This document shows positions 38,201 through 48,600 of a stretch of 64,000 nucleotides of DNA, piece after piece. This DNA is from Odontesthes bonariensis (Eukaryota; Chordata; Actinopteri; Atheriniformes; Atherinopsidae). Position 1 is the stretch's first letter, and each line of letters begins with the position of its first letter. Below the pieces are notes generated by a model. It searched no databases. It saw only the letters and a program-made list of their open reading frames with translations, and was not told the origin of the DNA. The stretch lies in assembly GCF_027942865.1 (NCBI RefSeq), contig NC_134508.1, positions 31,121,466 to 31,185,465 on the forward strand, in the 5' to 3' direction. The position numbers and the translations under genes were made by a program.

Positions 38201-41200
38201 TGCAAGAGGCATCTTTCCTTTCAACCTCATCTGAAGCAGTTTTCAATCATTTCGTCTCTAAAAGTCGGAACCGACGAGCAGTGACCCGAACGTGTGCGAG
38301 TACGGTCGAAAAGTTTAAAAAATAACCTCCTATTGTCTTTTCCCTGACCTCATAAAAGAAGTCATGGGGTTAAGGAGAGATGTATTTTCCTACGTTCCCC
38401 TTAAGGACGTAGGCCACGCTACTGTGGGAATTCAACCGCAACTCCACTAAGCTGTGATGTGGTTCTGCAACAATGAAGTTACAAGGTTCAGTAAATACTC
38501 TCACAACAAATATATCATATAAGAGATAATATTGAACATTACTTTATTATCTAAGGTTGTAAGTGAAAAGGAAAGAAACCTAAAAAGTGAAATCTTGTGT
38601 TGTCACAGGCTACTCGTCCTCATATTTATCCACATGAATCATAGTCAGTACCACTGAAGAATGTAATAGAGCGTCGCTACAAAAGTTGCTGCCATGAGGC
38701 ATTGTGGGGCCGAGTTATCTTCCTCATAAGAGATGGTCCGGTGTTTCCTAAGCTAAAGGAGATAATTAAGGAAGCATTGGAGCTCCTTTCCTCAGCATTC
38801 AGAGAATTCGAACAGCGTTCCTAAACAAAACAGACTATTTTACCGGACCCTGCGACAGCATTCGGGACGGACATTTGGAATTTTAGCCTTTTCGCTTTTT
38901 TTCCCTGACATGTTGGGGCGAACAGCGCAACCACAGAGCTCCACTTACCTGTTGAAGACATTCTCGCTGAAGGCATACTTCTCCAGCCTCCCAAGAGGAG
39001 TTAGATTGTCTTGTCCTGCGTCGAGGAAGGCTGTGATGCGGATGCCGTCACACTCTGAAACATAGTCGTCAAATCCAACTGTGGGAGGAAGAGAGGGATA
39101 CTTTAATAACCACAAACAGGATTAATGTTTCAAAGCAAAGATGTGACAGGTGTCTCAATGTGCTGCTGCGATGAAGCTACTGAGGCTAAATATCAGGAAT
39201 GAGGAGCCTCCATGTGAATTAAGCAGGAGAGTAAAACTCAGTGATCTAATTCATTTTCAGAGGATAAATACTCATCGACTTAGCAGTTGGATCTCTGCCC
39301 TCTTTAATTACCACTGCAAATACAAATTACAAGTACAATGGGCTGTATAACATGTTAATAAGAGGAAAGCATGACCTCAGAGGTTCCGCAGGAATAGGAC
39401 TCCTCTAAATAACTACCTGCTCAACAATGTTACTCATACATGCAAGAAATGCTAATTCTGACATCTAACTTTTAAATGTGGTTATACTTGAGTACTCACA
39501 ATCATCCAGATCATCATGGCTATCTTCAAAGTATAAAGATAGACCTGCAAGGACAAGGCAGTTAGCGGGAGGCAGCAAACACGCTATCAACATACCGTCA
39601 ATCTATGCAGCACCCCTTAAAAAATTAAAAGGAGATGTTGGATGGCAGATTTACAGTGACAATTACTAAGAAGGGACAAAGTCTTCTGTTCCAGTAGTAC
39701 TGACAATAAATCATTGCGGTCCTGCGGATTAATCACTCTGTAAAGGCAAAGCCTCATGCATCCAAATCACAGAATCAATGTAGCGATTTAAAAGAAGCAA
39801 ATCAAGACAGGTCAGTAAGCACTGGGACGGATTACTAAAGAGATCAATGAATAATTCATAATGTCAAACACATAATACTTCTGTTTTTTTCTCATACATT
39901 ACGTTCCTCGAAGTAATAAGCTGCAAAGGTGAATTGCACATTCAACTGACAGTTAATTCCTCTTTAACTGTTCTGCATTTAACTGAGACGTGTTTCTGCT
40001 GCTCAGTCTGCCATCATTCAGATGAATGTTTTCATTAACAATCTTTCTGTTTGCCACAACATGTGGCACCGTGGCGAGCTCCAGTTCGCAACTTCCAAAG
40101 CGAACACAAAGTTACACCAACACACATGTCTGAACATTTTCAACTAAAACAGAGAATCACAACCTGTATGATGAAAGGCAGGCGTCATTCAGGTTGCATC
40201 AGGCTGTATTAGCTTTTACATGGTTTTCTATCAGCTGATGACTCACCAACACCTTTCAGAGCACAGGCACTTTTACACTGCGAGCTCATCTACTCTAGCT
40301 TTACTCGCCACCTGACTAAATTCTCGCAGGTACTGTTTTGGTATCCGTTTGGTCAAAATAACAAATTTGCAAGATTATTGAGAAAATTGGAAGAAAAAGA
40401 AATTTCTTAAACTTGTAATAATAATTAAATTATTAGCGGATTGAAATGATTGTTAGTGTTGTTCAATTAGTGTTGAATTTAACAGTTTTGCATAAATTAT
40501 TTCCATTGACTTGTTTAAGAACAGCTGGATGAAACCAGCGGGATTAGTGCACTTCCGTTACCAGCTTTTTAAACTTTGTTAACGACCCCCTTTTTCAACT
40601 TTTTCAACAGCGGTTTATTTAGATTAAGTTCTGATCTTCAACTTTTCTGTGAACAACTACTGAGATGAACAGCATGGGTTCAGCTAGAGAAGGCAATTTG
40701 CCTGATTTGTTACATTGAGGTGGCAGTCATATGAACAATGAACAGAAAAGGACAAACAGCATGTTAATCATAATTTGTGTGAAAGTCAGCCATAATATAA
40801 ACTGTCACGATCGTAACATCCCTATTTCCAGTTTTGCTTTGTAAGTGATTTGAACCCCAATCTGATTATTTCTCTGAATACAACAGAGGGATTTCACACA
40901 GAAGGGGCAACACATGTCCATGGGTAAACAACAAGAAAAAAACATTGTGTCAGAACAAACCATAACGCTCCACCACTAGGAGAGGATTTTTTTTGTCTTC
41001 CATACAACTTAACCTAATATTTATCCCCTAAAGTCTCTGCTTGTTTGAAGAAAACAGGCACAAAACCTTTTCGGGCAGTCTCACTTCCTGAATTCGAGGA
41101 CATCTTAGACAACAAATGTTATTTATGTCCCTGTTTGATTACTATGAAGATGAAAAATTCTGATAGTCAATGTTTTCTGCGGTTATAATGTTATGGACGG

Positions 41201-42089
41201 AATGTTTTTGCATTACTTTTGTGATATGTATATGTATTCAGTACTTATTGTACTATTGCCGAGTGAGTTGGCCAGGACGCTCGCGAAAGAGATTTTAAGA
41301 ACCAAAGAGTCCAATTGTCCTAGTCTAACTGAGCGTTAAATACATAAATTAAATAATCAATCAATAAGTAAGTAACACTCAGCCCTAAACGTAAAACAGC
41401 AGCTCTGTAGCCTGGTTAAAGGAAGGGTCCAGAAAGACGTCCCAGTATGAGAAGCATGTGTTTACAGCTGAGCAGCAGAGGAATGTTCTTCAAATATAAA
41501 AACAAGCCATAATTACAAACGGTAGATTCCATCTTGTTTTTAATGAGTGAAGTAAGTAACATTACCAAATATTCCAAAGCACCCCAAAACACGGTAGCAA
41601 ATAACAGCGTATCTGCTTTGTTATGGTATGAAGGGGGATTTGGTCAGCTTATGGCTGAAACTGACTGCAGCTACCGGGCTAACGTTAGCTAGGTTAACAC
41701 GTTAGCCTTTGGCATGACAACAGATCGAAAATAAACCCGATAGAATTGGGAGATATAGTTTAACTACAAACGCCTATGGTGATTTTAAAATGATTTTCAC
41801 ACAACCACTAGTTATGAGTTAGAATGCGTTTCCGAGGTGACCCATTTCGACACTCCTGAGTAGCTTTCCTTAGCTAGCTGGCTAGTGTTGCTAAGTATGC
41901 TAACACGGCTTGTCCAGCCCTGTCGCTTGACTCGGCTCCTCTTCGCATGGAAATACCACATAAGTAGTAAAGTAATGGCCAATGTTTAACTGTTGCAACT
42001 CTCAACACCACAGTGGCGCTTCAGTGGAGCCAAAAAAGCCTCTAAGAACGGAAGAAAATAAGGTTTAAGAAAGTGCCATTACCTGCCAT
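27180..42089 (-). CDS. ppp4r1l: Protein phosphatase 4 regulatory subunit 1-like
   Basis: HEAT-repeat regulatory subunit expected to bind and direct the PP4 catalytic subunit. I rebuilt 20 coding exons in frame with GT-AG sites, in transcript order: 42083-42089, 39500-39544, 38949-39078, 37095-37201, 36856-36998, 36599-36745, 36013-36120, 35330-35395, 34911-35069, 34378-34502, 33104-33618, 32702-33015, 31181-31267, 30869-31054, 29267-29428, 28995-29095, 28705-28825, 28375-28509, 27914-28055, 27180-27325. The product is 981 residues (human PPP4R1 has 950). Residues about 1-345 and 650-981 are conserved HEAT regions (PTVRAELMEQIPNIAMFLHE; WKVRRTLAFSIHELAVILGD; NSRNWRFRYELAEQL). About 346-650 is acidic and disordered, with a conserved island NSFHYWRSPLPDI. 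The paralogue call (ppp4r1l, not ppp4r1) rests on linkage to rab22a and vapb. Confidence 0.93.
27561..27585 (+). repeat. (AAT)n microsatellite in ppp4r1l last intron
   Basis: About eight ATA/AAT units lie between the last two coding exons. No function is evident. Confidence 0.9.
29429..30868. other. ppp4r1l intron, no recognised feature
   Basis: Intron between the ATDVQ exon and the WKVRR exon. It has short C and A runs (C-run near 29491-29499) and no recognisable element. Confidence 0.45.
31617..31740. repeat. Possible fragment of an AGGGATAGT-type repeat
   Basis: TTTAAGGGATAGTACACACTG resembles the left end of widespread fish TTAA-type repeats that begin AGGGATAGTTCAC. No matching right end is visible nearby, so this is probably a truncated copy. 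Confidence 0.35.
31797..32485 (+). mobile_element. 3' end of an L2/CR1-type LINE (Rex1/Maui-like)
   Basis: From 31810 to 32079 an uninterrupted frame reads VIHAFISSRLHYCNALLTGL, LQLIQNAAARVLT, HITPVLKSLLWLPV and FKSLLMVYKSHNGLGPKYI. These are the blocks just downstream of the reverse transcriptase in many fish L2/CR1-like LINEs. The tail ends with GTGCTATACAAATAAA followed by TTTGA repeats. The copy is 5'-truncated and lies antisense in a ppp4r1l intron. Confidence 0.8.
33619..34377. other. ppp4r1l intron, no recognised feature
   Basis: Contains a T-run at about 33713-33733 and otherwise nothing recognised. Confidence 0.45.
35227..35278 (+). repeat. (AAG/CTT)n trinucleotide repeat in ppp4r1l intron
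   Basis: About 17 pure AAG units, reading CTT in the ppp4r1l sense strand, start about 50 bases after the donor of the 35330-35395 exon. Such tracts can form triplex DNA. The long Ser frame on the other strand is an artefact of this repeat. Confidence 0.95.
37202..38948. other. ppp4r1l intron, no recognised feature
   Basis: Intron between the FNRQIV-type junction exons. No mobile element or exon was recognised. Confidence 0.45.
39545..42082. other. ppp4r1l intron 1, no recognised feature
   Basis: AT-rich first intron with no exon, RNA gene or defined repeat. The 41640-42080 end becomes promoter-proximal, with repeated GTTAGC/CTAGC words. Confidence 0.45.
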
Positions 42090-42094
42090 CTTGA
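42085..42094 (-). promoter_or_regulatory. YY1-like motif over the ppp4r1l start codon
   Basis: On the minus strand the start codon sits in TCAAGATGGCAG, matching the AAGATGGC core of the YY1 downstream element. In several vertebrate genes this element overlaps the initiator ATG. Only seven coding bases precede the donor. Function is inferred from sequence and position. Confidence 0.5.
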
Positions 42095-42658
42095 GTGTCG
42101 GCTCGGCTCTGCGGGCTGCCGTCCGTCCCGTGTGGGCTGTCACTACCGCACAGCTGTCACTCAAACACTGCTGCAAACAACTTCCTGAAAGTACTTCCTG
42201 ATGCTGCTGTGTGCCGGTTGATTATCTTTTAAACGAACACTGCCACAACGGTTTCGCAGCTCTGGCACAAACTCGACATAACTGAGCGTAAACACAATCA
42301 GCGGGCTTCTTTGTGTATCTCCTGAAAAAAAAAAAAAAAGAAAAAAAAAATTGCCGATATAGTCACGTGACCGCGTGCCATCGTTCAAGATGGAGACCGT
42401 GCGATCTGGTGCTTCGCTGTTAACTAGCTAGCTGTTTACAATAATGACAATATGGCAAATACGACAGAAAGCAGGGGGTTTTAGGGCTAACTGCGGGACT
42501 TATCACCTAAAATGAAATGCGCATTTTTCAGCTTTTGATCACGATGAAGCAAAGCTTTTCGTAAAGAAAGACCAGCTGAAGAATATTCAAGTTAAGAGGC
42601 AAGCAGAGGAGGAAAATTGTCAATGATCTTCATCTCAAACTTGTGTTGAGACATCGAT
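42090..42658. promoter_or_regulatory. Shared divergent promoter of ppp4r1l and rab22a
   Basis: The start codons of ppp4r1l (-) and rab22a (+) are 569 bases apart, so the interval must hold both promoters and 5' leaders. It contains a palindromic GTCACGTGAC (42362-42371), an AAGATGG word (42388-42394) and an A-rich run at about 42324-42350. No TATA box at a convincing place was seen. Confidence 0.75.
42362..42371. promoter_or_regulatory. E-box / CLEAR-type palindrome GTCACGTGAC
   Basis: This ten-base palindrome is identical to the core of the CLEAR element bound by TFEB/TFE3/MITF and also fits USF/MAX E-boxes. It lies 288 bases before the rab22a ATG and 273 bases from the ppp4r1l ATG. Binding is inferred, not shown. 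Confidence 0.55.
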
Positions 42659-45600
42659 ATGTCGTTGAGAGAGTTAAAAGTTTGTCTCCTGGGGGTAAGT
42701 CGATATCGATTTTAAAATTCACTTATCTGCCTTCAGTGCTAATTGTACCTGTATTGTCAAAACAGCTGTGCAGCTCATCTGTCAGGCTGAACCAACACTG
42801 TTGGGCATTTCTATTTTAAATAACACATGTTTTGGTAACTTGTGAGTGCGCTGTGCTGTCTCATAACGATATTAGCATTTGTTGAACGCAGCACGGGGTA
42901 AAAGAAAGAAAGAAACATGTATGTACAGAATGAATTCCACAGATGGCAGAGGACACCATTCAGTTTATCAGCGTCACAAGAGCAAGTCCTCCTCTCCACC
43001 ATCTGCTCGTGAGATTTAATAAGAGCTGTCACACTTAGCCAATTTATCTGTTACTAAGTCTGTAGCTGTTTTGTAAAATAAGATTGGGTTATTTCTATAA
43101 ATATAAACCCTTCAAAGCTTTCACTCAACAGCTTTCTACCTTAAAGTGTTACATATCACTGTGAATTTGAATACTATAGGTTTACAGACAAAACAGGACA
43201 TTTAGAGTTGTCGCACTCTTTTCAAGGAAGGCATTTTAGGTGAATTTGTAACTTGAAATTGTAGGGATCAATCGCAAACAAAAATAGTAATCTTTTTTGA
43301 AAGCCAAAGTCTTAAGTAAGCGTTAAAGAACACTGCTTAGAAAATAAAGCACACTAATAACATTTATGCATGTCTAGGTTGGAGCATATGCCATCCTTTT
43401 TGTCAGAAGTATCATTTCAACTAATAGTATAACTTTCCCTGTATCCACTGAAGAGATCAATATATATACCTGAAACAGAATAGACAACACACAGACAAGT
43501 AGACTGAAAGAAAATGAACTTTTACATACCGATTATCCATCAGTTTGGGAATTCTTGAATCTAAAATGACTGGTTTTAACATCTCTGATGGGGAAAATGG
43601 GCTGCCCCCCCCTGTTTTGTGTCATTTTGAATCCTGTATCTTTAGACTGAATGCATTTGAAGCTGTCACGCTGGGCTCAGACAAACTTTTCAATCTTATT
43701 TTCACATCACATAGGATAAATGATCCCATCATCATTGAAAAAAATGAGAGAATACCCAGGAATGAAAATAATCATTAGTTCCAGCTCAGTTCAGATAAGG
43801 CAGTCAGTAACATAATTCTCCCATTTACCCTCCTAAGATGACTTTAAAAATAAGATTTTAAATCTCAGTAAGCAGGAAGAGAAAAAGTGCCACAAATAGA
43901 CATTAGTAGCAATTGTTTCTGACTATGTTTACTAAGCATCGTCTTTATTTTGTCTCTGCAGGATACCGGAGTTGGAAAGTCGAGTATTGTTTGGAGATTT
44001 GTGGAGGACAGTTTTGACCCAAACATCAACCCAACAATTGGGTAAGTTCCTGCTGCCTCCAGTGCCTGAAAGTTTGTTCATTTTCCGTCCCATTTGTTGT
44101 AGTTTGTGTTGACAGTCAGGACCATAAAGTGGATTCACGGATTCCAATTAGAGCGAGCTTAACTTCGGCGTCAGGAGATTTATTTAAGACCAAACGGATG
44201 AGAAATGAACAGAGAAAATAATTGACAGATTGCAGGGAATGAATGAAAAAGATTAGCTGCAATTAGTGAACCTTTGATACCATAATTAACAATGGTCAGC
44301 CATGAAATTAGAATGAGGAGAATGATGGTTTTTAACTACTACTTTTACGTTGCCTCACGATAATATGTTGATCATGCTTATAGATGTGTGACATCTGTAA
44401 AAAAGCTCTTTAAAAGTTCTTTAAAGTGTCAAAAAAATAAAAATGGGATCCAACAGAATGACATTATGATGAAACTATTTTAGGAGGAACATGAAAAGTA
44501 AGAATGAGCGATTGCATTATAAGACTATAGAATTCAAGATATACACTAAATGATTAAGTAGTACTTTTCAGGAGAAAAAATAAAATACCATCATAAAGAC
44601 TATCATCGAACAGCCTGATATCTTTATTTTATGAAATACAGCGCATCCAGAAAGTATTCACAGCGCTTCATCTTTCCACATTCTGTTATGAAATAGCCTT
44701 ATTCAAAATGGATTCAATTCATTTTCCCCCTCAGACGTCCGCACACAATCCCCCGTAATGTATAAAGTATAAAAAGTTTGTTTGAATTTTTTTTTTCTCA
44801 AATTTCTGAATAGAATTCAATACTTGGTTGAAGCACCTTTACAGCCTCAAGTCTGTTCGAGTATGATGCTACAAGTTTGGCTTGGTGCGCCGTATTTTTG
44901 GGCAGTTTCTCCCGCTCTTCTTTGCAGAACCTCGGTATATTTCAAACAAACCTTTCCCACTTTGTCATTTTTAGGCCATTCTGTGTAGATTTTTGAGGGA
45001 AAGAATAGATTTGATCCATTTTGGAATAAGGCTGTAACTTAACAAAATGTGGAACAGGTGAAGCAGGTGTTTCTGCTGAATATTAGTATATAACTCTTTA
45101 TTTTGCCAAAGTTCCTGCTTTGTTGTTTTTTAAGATAAAACCGAAACACAAATCTCTCATCAAAACAGAGGATTGATTTATTGCGAGCCTTGTGAATACT
45201 GCATTGATGAAGCTCTGAATGATGTAGTGTTAGTGCCCCATTGGAGGCTTTACACTGTGGTCATTTTTGATTTTTGTTTTTTTGTTTTTTTGTTTTTTGT
45301 TTTATTATCTGCTGTTCAAGTCCATTGAGTCTCATTTAAACTATTTCTCTCCACCAGGGCATCCTTCATGACCAAGACAGTCCAATACCAAAACGAGTTG
45401 CACAAGTTCCTGATCTGGGACACGGCAGGACAGGAGCGGGTTAGTAACATCCTCTGAGATAATGTCCTCAGCGGCTGTGTTAAATAGCTGCTCTGTCATG
45501 TTGCAGGACAACAGCACAGAGGTTTGGTTTTGTTATCATTGTGGAATTTTCCAACCCCCCCCCTCGTGATATTAACAGAAGTGAAAGAACTATTAACATG

Positions 45601-48600
45601 TATCACGGCACTCCCTAAACCTGCTTTTAAGCATGTCAATACTGCAGTTAGTCATTATTTCTGATAGGGGGCAACATTTTCCTTTCTATAGGTAGAGTTC
45701 TGCCACCTCACCAATGACTATAATTTCTTTAAGTCCTCCTCTTTTAGGCTCTTTTTACACATTTTTAATCATATTGAGTGTTTTTGTGTTCTCAATCCGT
45801 GAGTGTAGTTTAAGTCTAAAAGAAAACATCAAATCTGTCATTATTAGGCCTTTCTGTCATCTTTATTCTTTGTCCTCTATCTCATTTGCATGTTCTCTTC
45901 CCAACCTTATATCATAAGGTATGAATTGAGGAGTTATTTCATGTTGCCATACCTCATGTTGTATGCAACTCTTAGATTTCTCTTCTTAAATATTCTTCAC
46001 TCTTGTGTCCAAATGTTCGGTCATCCAAACACTTGCACATGATCGGGGGAAACACAAAAGGAAACAGGATACAGTTTTGTGTTTGAGCACCACGTCAGCA
46101 CTTTCCAGCAATTTCCAGACAGTTGTCGTCTAAGGAACAGCTTTCTCCTTTGACTCACATTCTACATCCCACATTTCTCTGCATTACACACCCACATTAC
46201 TTCCCTTTTTCTGATGCTCAGTCTTCAGCTATTGTACTGCTGTTTTCCTGCTGCTGCACTCTCCAGAGAGATGAGATAAGGTACGGCTTGTCTTTCATCC
46301 TCCTTCCCCCTGGAGGATTCTGCTTCCTCGCGGCCTTTACGGGATGTCCGTGCAGACCCATTTAAGATAAAACAGGAGGATAAACTCAAACTCTGTTGCA
46401 GCCCTCTGAAATGTGTCTTATCTGAGGGTCACTGCCACTCCATGTCAGCATGTCCCCCCCCTTTTGTGTTTTCCTCTGTGCAACAAACAATTTCTCCTGC
46501 GACTGTTTTGTGCTCTTTTCCATTTTAATTCCCACAACACCCACCCTTTTTTTTTCACACACATGGCCAATCAATCTCCCAAGCGGTTCACATCTGTGAG
46601 TGAAAAAGTAGCCTATTCCTTCAGTGGGTTTTGCATGTGGCTCCGTAGTATCTTGAGACTCATCGTGGCTTGTTTTCTAACATGTGCAGAGCGTTTAACT
46701 ATCAAAATCTGACAAGTTTAGACAGAGAAATACAAAGCTCTCCAAAGCATAAAAGAAAGATGTGTGATTTCCACCATCCATATCTCAAGACCAAACAAGG
46801 CCTTATAAATGTACATCTAGGTCCAACTATCAACGGCCCATCCAGGCCTCCACCTCTGACTGCTATTTCTCACTAAAAACAAGCAAAGGGGAACCCTGCA
46901 TCCTACTGGAATGGGAGGGTCTCCTTCGTTATACACCCAGTTTTTGGTTTCAGCGATTAATCGGCTCTCCCAGGGCATCACTGGAGTTGCTCTCTGTGTT
47001 TCTGTGTGGCCAGACGTCTGGCCTTGCTTTGATTGCTCTTTGGGTTAAAGCACAGATAGACCACACAGGACTGGCGGTGGTGCAGCTCCCAACACCCGCC
47101 AATGAAACAGACAGCGCTCTGCTCAGTGCCTCTGCCAAATATCCCAAGCTGGAATCCCATTGGTAGTCCTGGGGCCAGTAACAACTATAATTATGTGGAA
47201 TGTGTGCTTTCTGAGGTAACACTGTCACTCCAAGATGGATAGTTTATTCCATCCTATTGTAAAGGAAAATAGAATTGGCAGAAAGGCTGGGTCATTGCAA
47301 GTGAAGGCCCTTTTTTTTTTTTTTTTTTTTTAAGATCTACATCTTTATTTTTCAAATAAATATCATCAGTTAATGTATGACACATGGCTTTAATGGCCTG
47401 TTGAAAGCTCCAGTCCAGAGCATGCTGCAGGAAGGTATGAAAAGTCTCTCACTTCTCAGTTGTTGCTATATTTTATATCCCTCTGGTTGCGCAAATCTAA
47501 AAAATATCCCACAGTATTCACAAGTATAAAGATTATCATGGAGGTTTTTATGTACCTTAAAGAAACATTGAGAGCAAAACATGAAGTGAATGCCACAGCT
47601 GGAGCCAAATGATGGTGAGGCTTCTTGAAATTCATCTGGCAGTTTTTATCAGTCAGAATCCTTCTTAAATAAGGAGGTGATGGCCGTGAGGTTAGACTCA
47701 AACAGTGTGAGGCGTACTGGAGCTACGCTCTTCAAACATGGGCTCCAAAAGGATTCATTTCTTTTTAGGATTTTTCCCTGATGCCATTACATTAAGAAAA
47801 TATATCTGCTCATCCTTCCAAGATATTTTTGGATTAGTAGCTACTGTAGATAATCTGTAGTCTCAGGTCCTTTTATCAGAGCAACTTGTTATGTATGCTG
47901 TAGATCTTTTTTGTCTGTAGGTATATTTGGACTATGTGTTTGACATCTTTTATTGATAATTTTGCCAACTAGAAATTGATGAATTCCTAAACAGGCAGAA
48001 TCAGTTTGGAAGTTTTCAATGCAACTATTGGAATTTATTTGATATATTCTCATATTTATTATGTGGGGTTTTGGTCTTGTTTTGTTGTTGTTTTGCTGTT
48101 GTTGTTTAATTTTTTTGTTTCCTTGTTTAGTTATTGCCATCCAGGTTAATATAGCCACTTTTTTTTTGATCATCTGTAGCATTTATCTTTCTGTGACATT
48201 TGGAGAATGTGATTGGTTTGACACTTGAAGAATTCAGGAGTTTGTTCTGGTCTCTGGGGTTTGCTCATCCGAGGCACCTGTTTCCAAAGATGTGTGACGT
48301 CCGTCCTTTATTTTAAAGAATTGACTCCAGGAACATTTTGTCATATGCCTGGTGCTGATGGATGAGAAAGTTTTTGGTGCTGATGGATGAGAATGAATGC
48401 TGTTCTGGATGTTAGCCGAATCCTGATACTTTTGACTGATTTTATACTTGGATTCAAACTTATCATTCCCTTCAAGTTCTCTGGAAAAGAAATGCACGTT
48501 TTAATGTATTATCACAGCAGGCTTATTGATGAAGCCACGTCTCACTGTGTGCTGGAAAGATTTTCACCAGCTAATACCAAAACCTGGCAAACCCGAGCCT

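Noticed and set aside
46123-46712. Several 60-100 codon frames in rab22a intron 3
   Set aside because: They are pyrimidine-rich intronic sequence without splice support, domains or conserved blocks.
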